A stretch of 38,092 bases of DNA from an uncultured Clostridia bacterium. GTDB lineage: Bacteria; Bacillota; Clostridia; TANB77; CAG-508. The position numbers and the translations under genes were made by a program. Under the pieces are notes generated by a model. It was given only the letters and a program-made list of their open reading frames with translations, did no database searches and was not told the origin of the DNA. Location of the stretch: NCBI GenBank assembly GCA_944388745.1, contig CALXJZ010000009.1:1-38092 (forward strand), written 5' to 3'. Below are positions 1-7,210 of the stretch, one piece after another (the first letter of the stretch is position 1; each line of letters begins with the position of its first letter).

Positions 1-3
1 AAA

Positions 4-315
4 ATGAAAGTAAAAAAAGACATAAAAAACATACTAATTGTGGCAGCAATGGTATTAGCTAGTTTGTTTTTTATAAATATGAGTTTAGCAGCAAATACAG
101 CAAAAGTAACAGTAGATTTAGCTAATCTTAGAGAATCACCAGATGAAAATAGCACAATATTAGAACAACTTACATTAAATGAAGAAGTTGAAATAGTAGA
201 ACAAGATGGAGATTGGTACAAAGTAATAGCAAGAAGAATAACAGGATATATAAGACAAGATTTAATAGCTGTTACAGAACAAGTAAACAATCAAGAGACT
301 AATACTCGGGGATGA
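4..315 (+). CDS. SH3b-NlpC/P60 cell-wall hydrolase, N-terminal fragment before a +1 frameshift
   Basis: First part of a secreted cell-wall protein. Residues 1-30 form a signal peptide: a Lys-rich start, a hydrophobic core and a SLAA-type cleavage region. Residues about 31-85 form a bacterial SH3 domain (the ANLRESP and GDWYKV blocks), a fold that binds peptidoglycan. The frame ends at a TGA (313-315), but the next frame is open from 287 and continues as an acidic linker into the following gene. Skipping one base at ACT-CGG-GGA (304-312) joins the two into one protein of about 445 residues. This fragment has no catalytic domain and the next has no signal peptide, so a joined product is needed for function. 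The ribosome binding site lies outside the window. The domain call is firm; whether the break is mutation, sequence error or recoding is open. Confidence 0.8.
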   Translation: MKVKKDIKNILIVAAMVLASLFFINMSLAANTAKVTVDLANLRESPDENSTILEQLTLNEEVEIVEQDGDWYKVIARRITGYIRQDLIAVTEQVNNQETNTRG

Positions 316-349
316 AAATAATATAACATCAACAGAAGAAGAACAAAAT

Positions 350-1342
350 GTGGATAATGCAGAGCAAAATTTACAAGAAAGTGAACAAACAGAAGATGAA
401 ATAGAATTAGGGAAAAATATTATTGAAGAAGATACAAAATTGAAAATTGTTCCTGTAATTAATGCAACAGAAACAATTGAAGTAAAGAAAGATGAAGAAG
501 TTAATGTAACTGAAATCATAAATGGTTGGGTTTGTGTAGAAACTCAAAATACAAAAGGTTGGATAAGAAAAGAAAAAATTCTAACAAAGGCTGAACAAGA
601 AAAAATAGCACAAGAACAACAAGCTGCACAAGAAGCAGCTGAACAACAGGCAGCTCAAGAACAAGCACAAAGTACTCAAAAAACCATGTATGTTAATGCA
701 TCAACAGTTAATGTTAGAAGAGAGCCAAATACATCATCTGAAATTGTAACAAATGCAACGATGAATACAGAGGTTGTAGTACAATCAGAAGAAGGTGGAT
801 GGAGCAGAGTGACTGTAAATGGACAAAATGGTTACATTGCAACAAACCTATTATCTTCAACAAGACAAACAACTTCAAGGTCATCAACAACAAGAAGGTC
901 AACTACAAGTACACAATCAAGTACACAAACACAAGATACAACAGCAAGTACAACAGCATCAACAACATCAGCTTCTGGCTCAGGAGCAGCAGTAGTTGCC
1001 AAAGCTAAATCATATATAGGTTATAAATATGTTTATGGTGGATCTTCACCAAGTACAGGATTTGACTGTTCAGGTTTTACTTCATATATATATAAACAAT
1101 TTGGAGTAAGTCTAAATAGAACAGCAGCAGGACAATATAGTAATGGTACAGCAGTATCAAGAGCAAATTTGCAACCTGGAGATTTAGTAATGTTTGGAAA
1201 ATCTGGAATTAATCATGTTGGAATTTACATTGGTGGAGGAATGATAGTACATGCAGAAAATTCTTCAACAGGTGTTACAACAGATACAATTAATTCAGGA
1301 TATTACAACAATAATTATGTAGGGGCAAGAAGAATTTTTTAA
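350..1342 (+). CDS. SH3b-NlpC/P60 endopeptidase, C-terminal fragment
   Basis: Catalytic part of the same hydrolase. An acidic linker is followed by two SH3b domains (residues about 30-85 and 113-170; the second has VNVRREP and GWSRVTVNGQNGYI), a Thr/Ser-rich spacer (170-210) and a C-terminal NlpC/P60 domain (about 215-330). The NlpC/P60 catalytic Cys is in FDCSGF and the His in NHVGIYIG, with a further His in MIVHAE. The family cleaves peptide stems of peptidoglycan, usually the D-Glu to diamino acid bond. The GTG at 350 is only a formal start: the frame is open upstream to 287 and no good Shine-Dalgarno precedes it, so translation most likely enters from the upstream fragment. comEC follows after 22 bases. 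Confidence 0.85.
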   Translation: MDNAEQNLQESEQTEDEIELGKNIIEEDTKLKIVPVINATETIEVKKDEEVNVTEIINGWVCVETQNTKGWIRKEKILTKAEQEKIAQEQQAAQEAAEQQAAQEQAQSTQKTMYVNASTVNVRREPNTSSEIVTNATMNTEVVVQSEEGGWSRVTVNGQNGYIATNLLSSTRQTTSRSSTTRRSTTSTQSSTQTQDTTASTTASTTSASGSGAAVVAKAKSYIGYKYVYGGSSPSTGFDCSGFTSYIYKQFGVSLNRTAAGQYSNGTAVSRANLQPGDLVMFGKSGINHVGIYIGGGMIVHAENSSTGVTTDTINSGYYNNNYVGARRIF

Positions 1343-1364
1343 AAGCAATTAAAGGAGGAAAATT

Positions 1365-3827
1365 TTGAAAGAACGACCGATTTTAATTGCAGTTATAGGG
1401 TATATGATAGGTATATTATGGGGGCTATACTTTAATTTTAGTGTAGCTCTTTTATATATTTTTATAGCTGCAATATATTTTATCTTAAAAACTTTTTTGT
1501 CAAAAAATAAATGGAATATTCTATCACCGAGAAGATATTTTAGATATATAAAGATATTCTTTAATCGAAAGTCAATTTATTTAATTGTTATAATTTCAAT
1601 AATTTCAAATCTTATAGTCAATTTCCAAAATAAAGGATATGAAAATGTGTATAAAGATGGAGAAGAATTAACGCTTATTGCCATAGTAGATAGTAATAAA
1701 GAAGAAAAAGAATATAAAGATACATATAAAATTAAAACTGAGTATAAAGATATTAATTTAATTTTAAGTGTAAATAAGAACAAAAATATTGAGTTAGAGT
1801 ATGGTGATAAGATTTTGATTAAAGGAGAATTTGTAGAACCATCAGAGAGCAGAAATTATGGTGGTTTTGATTATAAAGAATATCTAAAATCAATTAAAAT
1901 TCACGGAACAATTAAAGCTGATAGCATAGAGATTTTAACTAATAATAGTAATAATCCAATTTTTACTTTTGCAAATAATATTAATTTAAAAATAAAAGAA
2001 AATATAAATAAATTAATTCCGGAAAAATATAGTGCTATATTTACAGGTTTAATATTAGGAGATACAAGTAAAGTTGAAGAAGAGGTAAATGATAATTTTA
2101 AAATAGCAAATATATCTCATGTTTTAGCAATATCAGGAATGCATATAACTTATATAGTTATAGGTATTGAACTAATATTAAAAAATGGAATTGGAAAAAG
2201 AAAAACAAGAATTATAACAATAATAGTTTTAGTAATGTATATGTTTATAACAGGATTTTCACCATCAGTTGTAAGAGCAAGTTTAATGGGAATAATCATG
2301 TTGATTTCTAAACTGATTTATCGAAAAAATGATATTTGGACTTCAATTAGTTTATCACTTCTTATCTTATTAGTATATAATCCATTTTTAATATTAAATG
2401 TGGGCTTACAGTTATCTTATTTAGGAACAATTGGAATAGTTTGTTTTAATAAAAATGTTTATAATTTTTTAAGAAAACTAAAAATACGAAATAAAAAAAT
2501 TAAATATAGAATAAATCGAAAATTTATATTATTTATGGATAAAATAAAGGAAATGCTTTCAGTTACACTTTCTGCACAAATAGTGATTTTACCAATATTG
2601 TTATTTAATTTTAATATATTGGGGATATATTTTTTTATTTCAAATATTTTAGTAAGTGTTATTATTGGCCCAATTATTATTGTAGGATTTGTTTGTATTC
2701 TTATATCATTTATATCAATAGAAATTGCGAAAATCTTATCAATTTTTATGTCGGTAGGAATTCAAATTTTGATTAGTATATCTGAGATTAGTCATTTGCC
2801 GTTTTCAAAAATATATATTCCAACCCCAAAAGTTTGGCAAATAGTAATCTATTATATATGTGTAATTGTCATTAATAAAATTTATATAGCGTTTAATTTG
2901 AAAAACCCTGATTTTACAAGTATAAGAATTAGAAATTTAGTAGCACTTTTGAAGTTTAAGTTTAGGCAAAATAGAAATAAAGTTTTAAAAGTTTTGATAG
3001 TTTTTGTTTCATTGGTTTTTATTCTAAATACTATTCCTCAAAAATTGAAAATTCATTTTGTTGATGTTGGACAAGGTGATTGTACATTTATAACTACACC
3101 TCAAAATAAAACGATTTTAATAGATGGAGGTGGAAGTATGTCTGAAGAATATGATGTGGGGAAGAGTACATTATTACCATATATTTTAGACAGGGGTTAT
3201 ACAAAGTTAGATTATGTATTTATATCTCATTTTGACCAAGACCATGTTGGTGGGATTTTAACCATTTTGGAAGAGTTAAGAGTTGGACAAGTATATGTAT
3301 CAAAACAAGAACAGGACTCGGAAAATTATCAAAAATTTTTGAAGATTGTAGAAGATAAAAAAATTAAAGTAAAAGTTCTAAAGCAGGGAGAGTGTTTAAA
3401 GATAGAAAATAATTTGTATTTTGATATTTTGTGGCCAATTGAGGAGCAAATACAAGAGAATATTTTGAATAATAATGCGATGGTTATGAAATTGCGATAT
3501 GGTAAATTTTCAATGCTATTTACTGGAGATATAGAAGACGTGGCAGAAAAGAAAATTTTAGATTTTTATGAAGAAAAAGGAGAAGATATTTTAAAATCAG
3601 ATGTTTTAAAAGTAGCGCATCATGGTTCTAAAACTTCAACAACACAAAGTTTTTTTGAAAAAGTTAATCCTGAAATTTGTTTGATTGGAGTTGGAAAAAA
3701 TAATATGTTTGGTCATCCAACAGTAGAAGTACTTGAAAGAATAAGTGGCACAAAGATTTATAGGACAGATGAAGATGGGGAAATTGTTTTGGAGATTAAT
3801 AATAATGGGGGATTGACAACTAAATAA
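1365..3827 (+). CDS. comEC: ComEC/Rec2 DNA uptake channel protein
   Basis: Membrane channel that carries single-stranded DNA across the cytoplasmic membrane in natural competence. The 820-residue length is normal for the full three-part protein. It has N-terminal membrane helices (1-75), an OB-like soluble segment (about 85-190), the competence membrane domain (about 205-510, with HVLAISGMHI near 251) and a C-terminal metallo-beta-lactamase-like domain from about 560 (HFVDVGQGDC, SHFDQDHVGG near 620, VAHHGSKTS near 750), the proposed nuclease part. The start is TTG after a strong AGGAGG (about 1352). It lies 22 bases behind the NlpC/P60 gene and may be co-transcribed with it. comEA is not in the window, so competence itself is not shown. 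Confidence 0.95.
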   Translation: MKERPILIAVIGYMIGILWGLYFNFSVALLYIFIAAIYFILKTFLSKNKWNILSPRRYFRYIKIFFNRKSIYLIVIISIISNLIVNFQNKGYENVYKDGEELTLIAIVDSNKEEKEYKDTYKIKTEYKDINLILSVNKNKNIELEYGDKILIKGEFVEPSESRNYGGFDYKEYLKSIKIHGTIKADSIEILTNNSNNPIFTFANNINLKIKENINKLIPEKYSAIFTGLILGDTSKVEEEVNDNFKIANISHVLAISGMHITYIVIGIELILKNGIGKRKTRIITIIVLVMYMFITGFSPSVVRASLMGIIMLISKLIYRKNDIWTSISLSLLILLVYNPFLILNVGLQLSYLGTIGIVCFNKNVYNFLRKLKIRNKKIKYRINRKFILFMDKIKEMLSVTLSAQIVILPILLFNFNILGIYFFISNILVSVIIGPIIIVGFVCILISFISIEIAKILSIFMSVGIQILISISEISHLPFSKIYIPTPKVWQIVIYYICVIVINKIYIAFNLKNPDFTSIRIRNLVALLKFKFRQNRNKVLKVLIVFVSLVFILNTIPQKLKIHFVDVGQGDCTFITTPQNKTILIDGGGSMSEEYDVGKSTLLPYILDRGYTKLDYVFISHFDQDHVGGILTILEELRVGQVYVSKQEQDSENYQKFLKIVEDKKIKVKVLKQGECLKIENNLYFDILWPIEEQIQENILNNNAMVMKLRYGKFSMLFTGDIEDVAEKKILDFYEEKGEDILKSDVLKVAHHGSKTSTTQSFFEKVNPEICLIGVGKNNMFGHPTVEVLERISGTKIYRTDEDGEIVLEINNNGGLTTK

Positions 3828-3885
3828 AGAGACACTATAATTAATGTGCAACAGTAAATACAAGGACTATATGGAGGGTAAAATT

Positions 3886-4113
3886 ATGACAGATGAGCGA
3901 TTTATACGGAAAATCATTGAAGAAGTAGCATGTAATTTTAAAAAGTCTGAAGAACAAAGGGATAAAGAATTAACAAGCCTAATAATTCCATATTCTAAAA
4001 GAGAGTATGATAGAATAAAAAGACTTTTAAAAGAAATCAATGAAAAATGTGAAAAGTTCACTTTGCAACCTTTAAGTAAAAATGAAATAAAGGTGTACAA
4101 GAAAAAGTCATGA
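3886..4113 (+). CDS. small hypothetical protein (75 aa)
   Basis: Unrecognised charged, mostly helical protein with no membrane segment or signal peptide. The ATG at 3886 is preferred over the in-frame ATG at 3844 because GGAGGG (3873-3878) sits at good spacing before it. It starts 58 bases after comEC and ends just before a terminator hairpin shared with the convergent aspS. It uses CGA and CGG for Arg early in the gene (CGG at 3907), a codon missing from the conserved neighbours. No function can be assigned. Confidence 0.6.
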   Translation: MTDERFIRKIIEEVACNFKKSEEQRDKELTSLIIPYSKREYDRIKRLLKEINEKCEKFTLQPLSKNEIKVYKKKS

Positions 4114-4125
4114 AAAGAAAAACCT

Positions 4126-4159
4126 AAAAGACGATAGATCATATTTCTATCGCCTTTTC
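4126..4159. terminator. bidirectional terminator between the small ORF and aspS
   Basis: A stem of about 13 bp (AAAAGACGATAGA with TCTATCGCCTTTT, one mismatch) with a short loop. A-rich and T-rich flanks on either side suit termination of both convergent genes. Confidence 0.75.
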
Positions 4160-4171
4160 AATTGAAAAAAA

Positions 4172-5929
4172 CTATTTTTTAATATCTAATTGAATGTGTA
4201 CATCTCTTAATTGTTCACGCTTAACATTACTTGGAGCAACCATCATTAAATCCTGAGCCTTACTATTCAAAGGAAAAGCAATAACTTCCCTAATACTATC
4301 AGAATCAGTTAATAACATAAGCATTCTATCAATACCAGGAGCAACACCAGCATGAGGTGGAGCACCATATTGAAAAGCATTATACAACGCACCAAATTTA
4401 GTTTTAACTTCATCCTCTGTGTAACCAGCCATAGTAAATGCTTTTAACATTATATTAATATCATGGTTTCTAACAGCTCCAGAAGAAAGCTCAACACCAT
4501 TACAAACAATATCATATTGATATGCCAAAATATCTAATGGATTTTTAGCATCTAAAGCCTCTAAGCCACCTTGAGGCATAGAAAATGGATTATGGCTAAA
4601 TGATAATTTTCCTTGGTCATCTAATTCAAACATTGGAAAATCAATAATCCAAGCAAAAGCAAATACATCTTTATCAATTAAATCTAAACGATTTCCAAGT
4701 TCTGTTCTAATTTGACCAGCAAGCTCAGTTGCTCTTTTTTCACTATCAGCAATAAAGAAAATTGTATCATCTTTCTTTAAATCAGCAAGTTCAAGTAAAG
4801 TCTTTTTCAATTCGTCAGGAATAAACTTATCAATAGGTCCTTTAAAACTTAAATCTTCTTGAACTTCTAAATATCCAAGACCGCCCATTCCAATAGATAG
4901 AGCATATTGTAATAATTTTTCATGAAAACCTTTAGATAAATGTTTTTCAACTTTAATTGCTCTTACAGTTCTATTAATAAATGGTTTAAATGTACATTTA
5001 TTAAAGAATTCAGATAAATCAATAATACATAAAGGATTTCTCAAATCTGGTTTATCAGTACCATATTTAAGCATTGCTTCTTTATATGGAATTCTAGGGA
5101 AAGGATATTCCAAAACTTTTTTATTAGAAAAAGTTTTAAAAGTATTATACATTACAGGTTCAATAACACTAAAAACATCCTCTTGAGTTGCATATGACAT
5201 CTCCATATCTAATTGATAAAACTCACCAGGAGCTCTGTCAGCTCTGGCATCTTCATCTCTAAAACAAGGAGCAATTTGAAAATATTTATCAATACCAGAA
5301 ACCATTAACAATTGTTTAAATTGTTGTGGAGCTTGAGGCAATGCATAAAATTTTCCTGGATGCAATCTACTTGGAACAAGATAGTCTCTTGCGCCTTCTG
5401 GTGATGAACTTGTTAATATCGGAGTTTGCACTTCCAAAAAGCCTTGATTTATCATTTCATTTCTTAAAAATTGAATTACTTTTGCACGTAATATTAAATT
5501 ATCTTTTAATCTAGAATTCCTTAAATCTAAAAATCTGTATTGAAGTCGTAAATCTTCTCTAACATCTTGGTCTGCATTTATTTCAAAAGGTAAATTTTTT
5601 GTTCTTTTACCTAAGACCTCAATTTCTTCAATACGAATTTCTACAAGACCAGTTTTTAATTTAGGGTTAATTGTTTCTTCATCTCTTTTTTTAACTTCTC
5701 CATATACAGTAACAGAAGATTCAATTGGAATATGAGAAGCAAAATCTACATCTTCTGATTCTCTTGAAGTTACAACTTGTGTTATTCCATACATATCCCT
5801 GATATCAAGAAATACAAGACCTCCTAAATCACGGATTGTTTCAACAAATCCTGCAATTCTTACTTTTTTTCCAACATCTTCTAAAGAAATTTCATTACAA
5901 GTATGAGTTCTGTACTTGTTTTCAATCAT
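4172..5929 (-). CDS. aspS: aspartyl-tRNA synthetase, bacterial type
   Basis: Class II synthetase that charges tRNA-Asp with aspartate. Its 585 residues are the normal bacterial length. It has an N-terminal OB-fold anticodon-binding domain (about 15-105), the catalytic core with motif 2 (FRDEDARADR, then QLDMEM), the inserted GAD domain (about 290-410), and motif 3 near 532 (GIDRMLMLL) followed by the bacterial signature REVIAFP. The start has AAAGGA upstream. Expression is very likely controlled by the T-box leader at about 6030-6271, whose specifier reads best as an Asn codon. This suggests the enzyme may also form Asp-tRNA(Asn) for amidation by GatCAB, which is inference. No gat genes are in the window. 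Confidence 0.97.
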   Translation of the reverse strand: MIENKYRTHTCNEISLEDVGKKVRIAGFVETIRDLGGLVFLDIRDMYGITQVVTSRESEDVDFASHIPIESSVTVYGEVKKRDEETINPKLKTGLVEIRIEEIEVLGKRTKNLPFEINADQDVREDLRLQYRFLDLRNSRLKDNLILRAKVIQFLRNEMINQGFLEVQTPILTSSSPEGARDYLVPSRLHPGKFYALPQAPQQFKQLLMVSGIDKYFQIAPCFRDEDARADRAPGEFYQLDMEMSYATQEDVFSVIEPVMYNTFKTFSNKKVLEYPFPRIPYKEAMLKYGTDKPDLRNPLCIIDLSEFFNKCTFKPFINRTVRAIKVEKHLSKGFHEKLLQYALSIGMGGLGYLEVQEDLSFKGPIDKFIPDELKKTLLELADLKKDDTIFFIADSEKRATELAGQIRTELGNRLDLIDKDVFAFAWIIDFPMFELDDQGKLSFSHNPFSMPQGGLEALDAKNPLDILAYQYDIVCNGVELSSGAVRNHDINIMLKAFTMAGYTEDEVKTKFGALYNAFQYGAPPHAGVAPGIDRMLMLLTDSDSIREVIAFPLNSKAQDLMMVAPSNVKREQLRDVHIQLDIKK

Positions 5930-6029
5930 TTTAAATCATTCCTTTCATTTAATTTAAACTTATGAACGTATAATTGATGAATAGAATTGTAAATTAATTA
6001 AAATATAAATCTAATTCACAATTTTAAGC

Positions 6030-6271
6030 AACAAAAAACGTCCATGCAAATGCAGGGACGAAATAATTTCCGCGGTACCACCCAACTTGAAAACTAAAAT
6101 AATTTAAAATTGAATCATTAAATTAGTTTTCCACTTTATCAAAATTTGCTCCAATGTGTTTCACTTTTCTAGGTTGACCTTAAAGGGCTTACAGCCGGTG
6201 ACCCTTATTCTCTAAAAGTAACTTCTAGAAGCTTTGCATTGTACGAACGCAATTAATATTTAATTTTCACA
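6030..6271 (-). ncRNA. T-box leader (riboswitch) of aspS
   Basis: The RNA reads 5' to 3' on the minus strand. The T-box antiterminator sequence GGGTGGTACCGCGG is at 6071-6084, followed by a terminator hairpin and T run (6033-6060). The upstream stem I region has the distal block GGGTCACCGGCTGTAAGCC and the 3' block TTGGAGC typical of these leaders. Best specifier reading: GTGA-AAC-ACATTGGAGC, with AAC (Asn) at 6160-6158. The bases CAATG near 6240 can pair with CATTG beside the specifier. No GAC or GAT (Asp) triplet occupies the specifier position. The acceptor-binding bulge is TGGT, compatible with an A or G discriminator base. The T-box class is certain; the specifier assignment is inference. 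Confidence 0.93.
6033..6060 (-). terminator. T-box regulated terminator before aspS
   Basis: On the minus strand a stem CGTCC-C-TGCA with TGCA-T-GGACG is followed by TTTTTT. It competes with the T-box antiterminator just upstream of it. Confidence 0.85.
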
Positions 6272-6277
6272 TATTCT

Positions 6278-6306
6278 ATTTTACATAGTATTTGCAGATT
6301 TGTCAA
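6278..6306 (-). promoter_or_regulatory. promoter of the aspS T-box leader
   Basis: TTGACA (6306-6301), a 17 bp spacer and TAAAAT (6283-6278) form a near-consensus vegetative promoter. Transcription would begin near 6271, giving a leader of about 340 nt before aspS. Confidence 0.85.
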
Positions 6307-6336
6307 GTTTTATGAAAAAAATTTCAGAAATAGCAA

Positions 6337-6365
6337 TTGAAAAAGAGAAGAAAATCTAGTATAAT
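6337..6365 (+). promoter_or_regulatory. promoter of the hpt-uvrC operon
   Basis: TTGAAA (6337-6342), a 17 bp spacer and a perfect TATAAT (6360-6365), divergent from the aspS promoter with 30 bp between the two -35 boxes. It implies a leader of about 300 nt before hpt. Confidence 0.75.
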
Positions 6366-6454
6366 TTAGAAAGATAATGTAAAAAGTTCTATGAAAAAAT
6401 GGTAAACATAAATTAAATGCACGAGTTTTGTCTTTCCTCATTTTAAAATTATAA

Positions 6455-6526
6455 TATGTTTTAAAAATTTCATAAAGGCTAAAATGAATGAGCTTTGCCC
6501 AGCCTTTACAAAATTTATAAAACATA
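6455..6526. repeat. large hairpin in the hpt leader
   Basis: Arms of 26 bases (6455-6480 and 6501-6526) pair with only two mismatches around a 20-base loop. There is no T run after it, so it is not a simple terminator. The rest of 6366-6670 is AT-rich with no supportable gene; the minus-strand reading frame here overlaps this hairpin and the promoter region and has no ribosome binding site. Confidence 0.7.
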
Positions 6527-6670
6527 TATTAAGTTAATCAAGAGGAACATAAAACGAAGTAGTCAAGGGGGGAAAACCATATTTCTAGAAAAACATTATC
6601 AAATCAAGGGTTACAAGAGTTTTTACTAGAAAACTTTTGACAAAACCTTTAGAAAAAAAGGGGAAAAGTT

Positions 6671-7180
6671 ATGGAAATAAATGTACTAATAAATAAATCA
6701 AGATTAGAAAAAAGAATTGAAGAATTAGCAAAACAAATCGAAAAAGACTATGAAGGAAAAAATCTTATATTTATAGGAATACTAAAAGGTTCAGTAATGT
6801 TCATGACAGAATTAGCTAAAAACATAAAAAGCAACGTAGAAATGGAATTTATGGATGTATCAAGCTATGAAGGAACAGAAAGCACTGGAAATATAAAAAT
6901 AAACAGTGACATTAGAAACAGTATAAAAGGAAAAGATGTCATAATAGTAGAAGATATAATAGATACTGGAAGAACTTTAACCTTTTTAATTGACTATCTA
7001 AAACAAAAAGAGCCAAACAGTTTAAAAATTGCAACAATGTTATCAAAGCCATCTAGAAGAATTTTAGAATTAAATGTGGACTACATAGGATTTTCAATAA
7101 ATGATGAATTTGTTGTAGGATATGGCTTAGATTACAACGAAAAATACAGAAATTTACCATATATAGGATATTTTGAATAA
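6671..7180 (+). CDS. hpt: hypoxanthine phosphoribosyltransferase
   Basis: Purine salvage enzyme that joins hypoxanthine or guanine to PRPP to give IMP or GMP in the cytoplasm. At 169 residues it has the usual bacterial length (about 175-180). The PRPP-binding signature VEDIIDTGRT is at residues 93-102 with the hydrophobic strand VIIV before it, and the ILKG loop at 37-40 is the conserved second PRPP contact. AAAAGGGGAAAAG precedes the ATG. uvrC follows after 30 bases on the same strand, probably in one transcript. The more common neighbours tilS and ftsH are absent. Confidence 0.95.
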   Translation: MEINVLINKSRLEKRIEELAKQIEKDYEGKNLIFIGILKGSVMFMTELAKNIKSNVEMEFMDVSSYEGTESTGNIKINSDIRNSIKGKDVIIVEDIIDTGRTLTFLIDYLKQKEPNSLKIATMLSKPSRRILELNVDYIGFSINDEFVVGYGLDYNEKYRNLPYIGYFE

Positions 7181-7210
7181 AATCATATAAAAAACAAAAA
7201 GAGGTAAGAA

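Noticed and set aside
3313..3330. A third CTCGG in comEC that might be another frameshift site
   Set aside because: It is read as GAC-TCG-GAA in an intact frame; CGG is not in the codon register there.
6310..6525. A 71-codon minus-strand frame between aspS and hpt
   Set aside because: It overlaps the hpt promoter and the large hairpin, has no ribosome binding site, and reflects symmetry of the hairpin arms.
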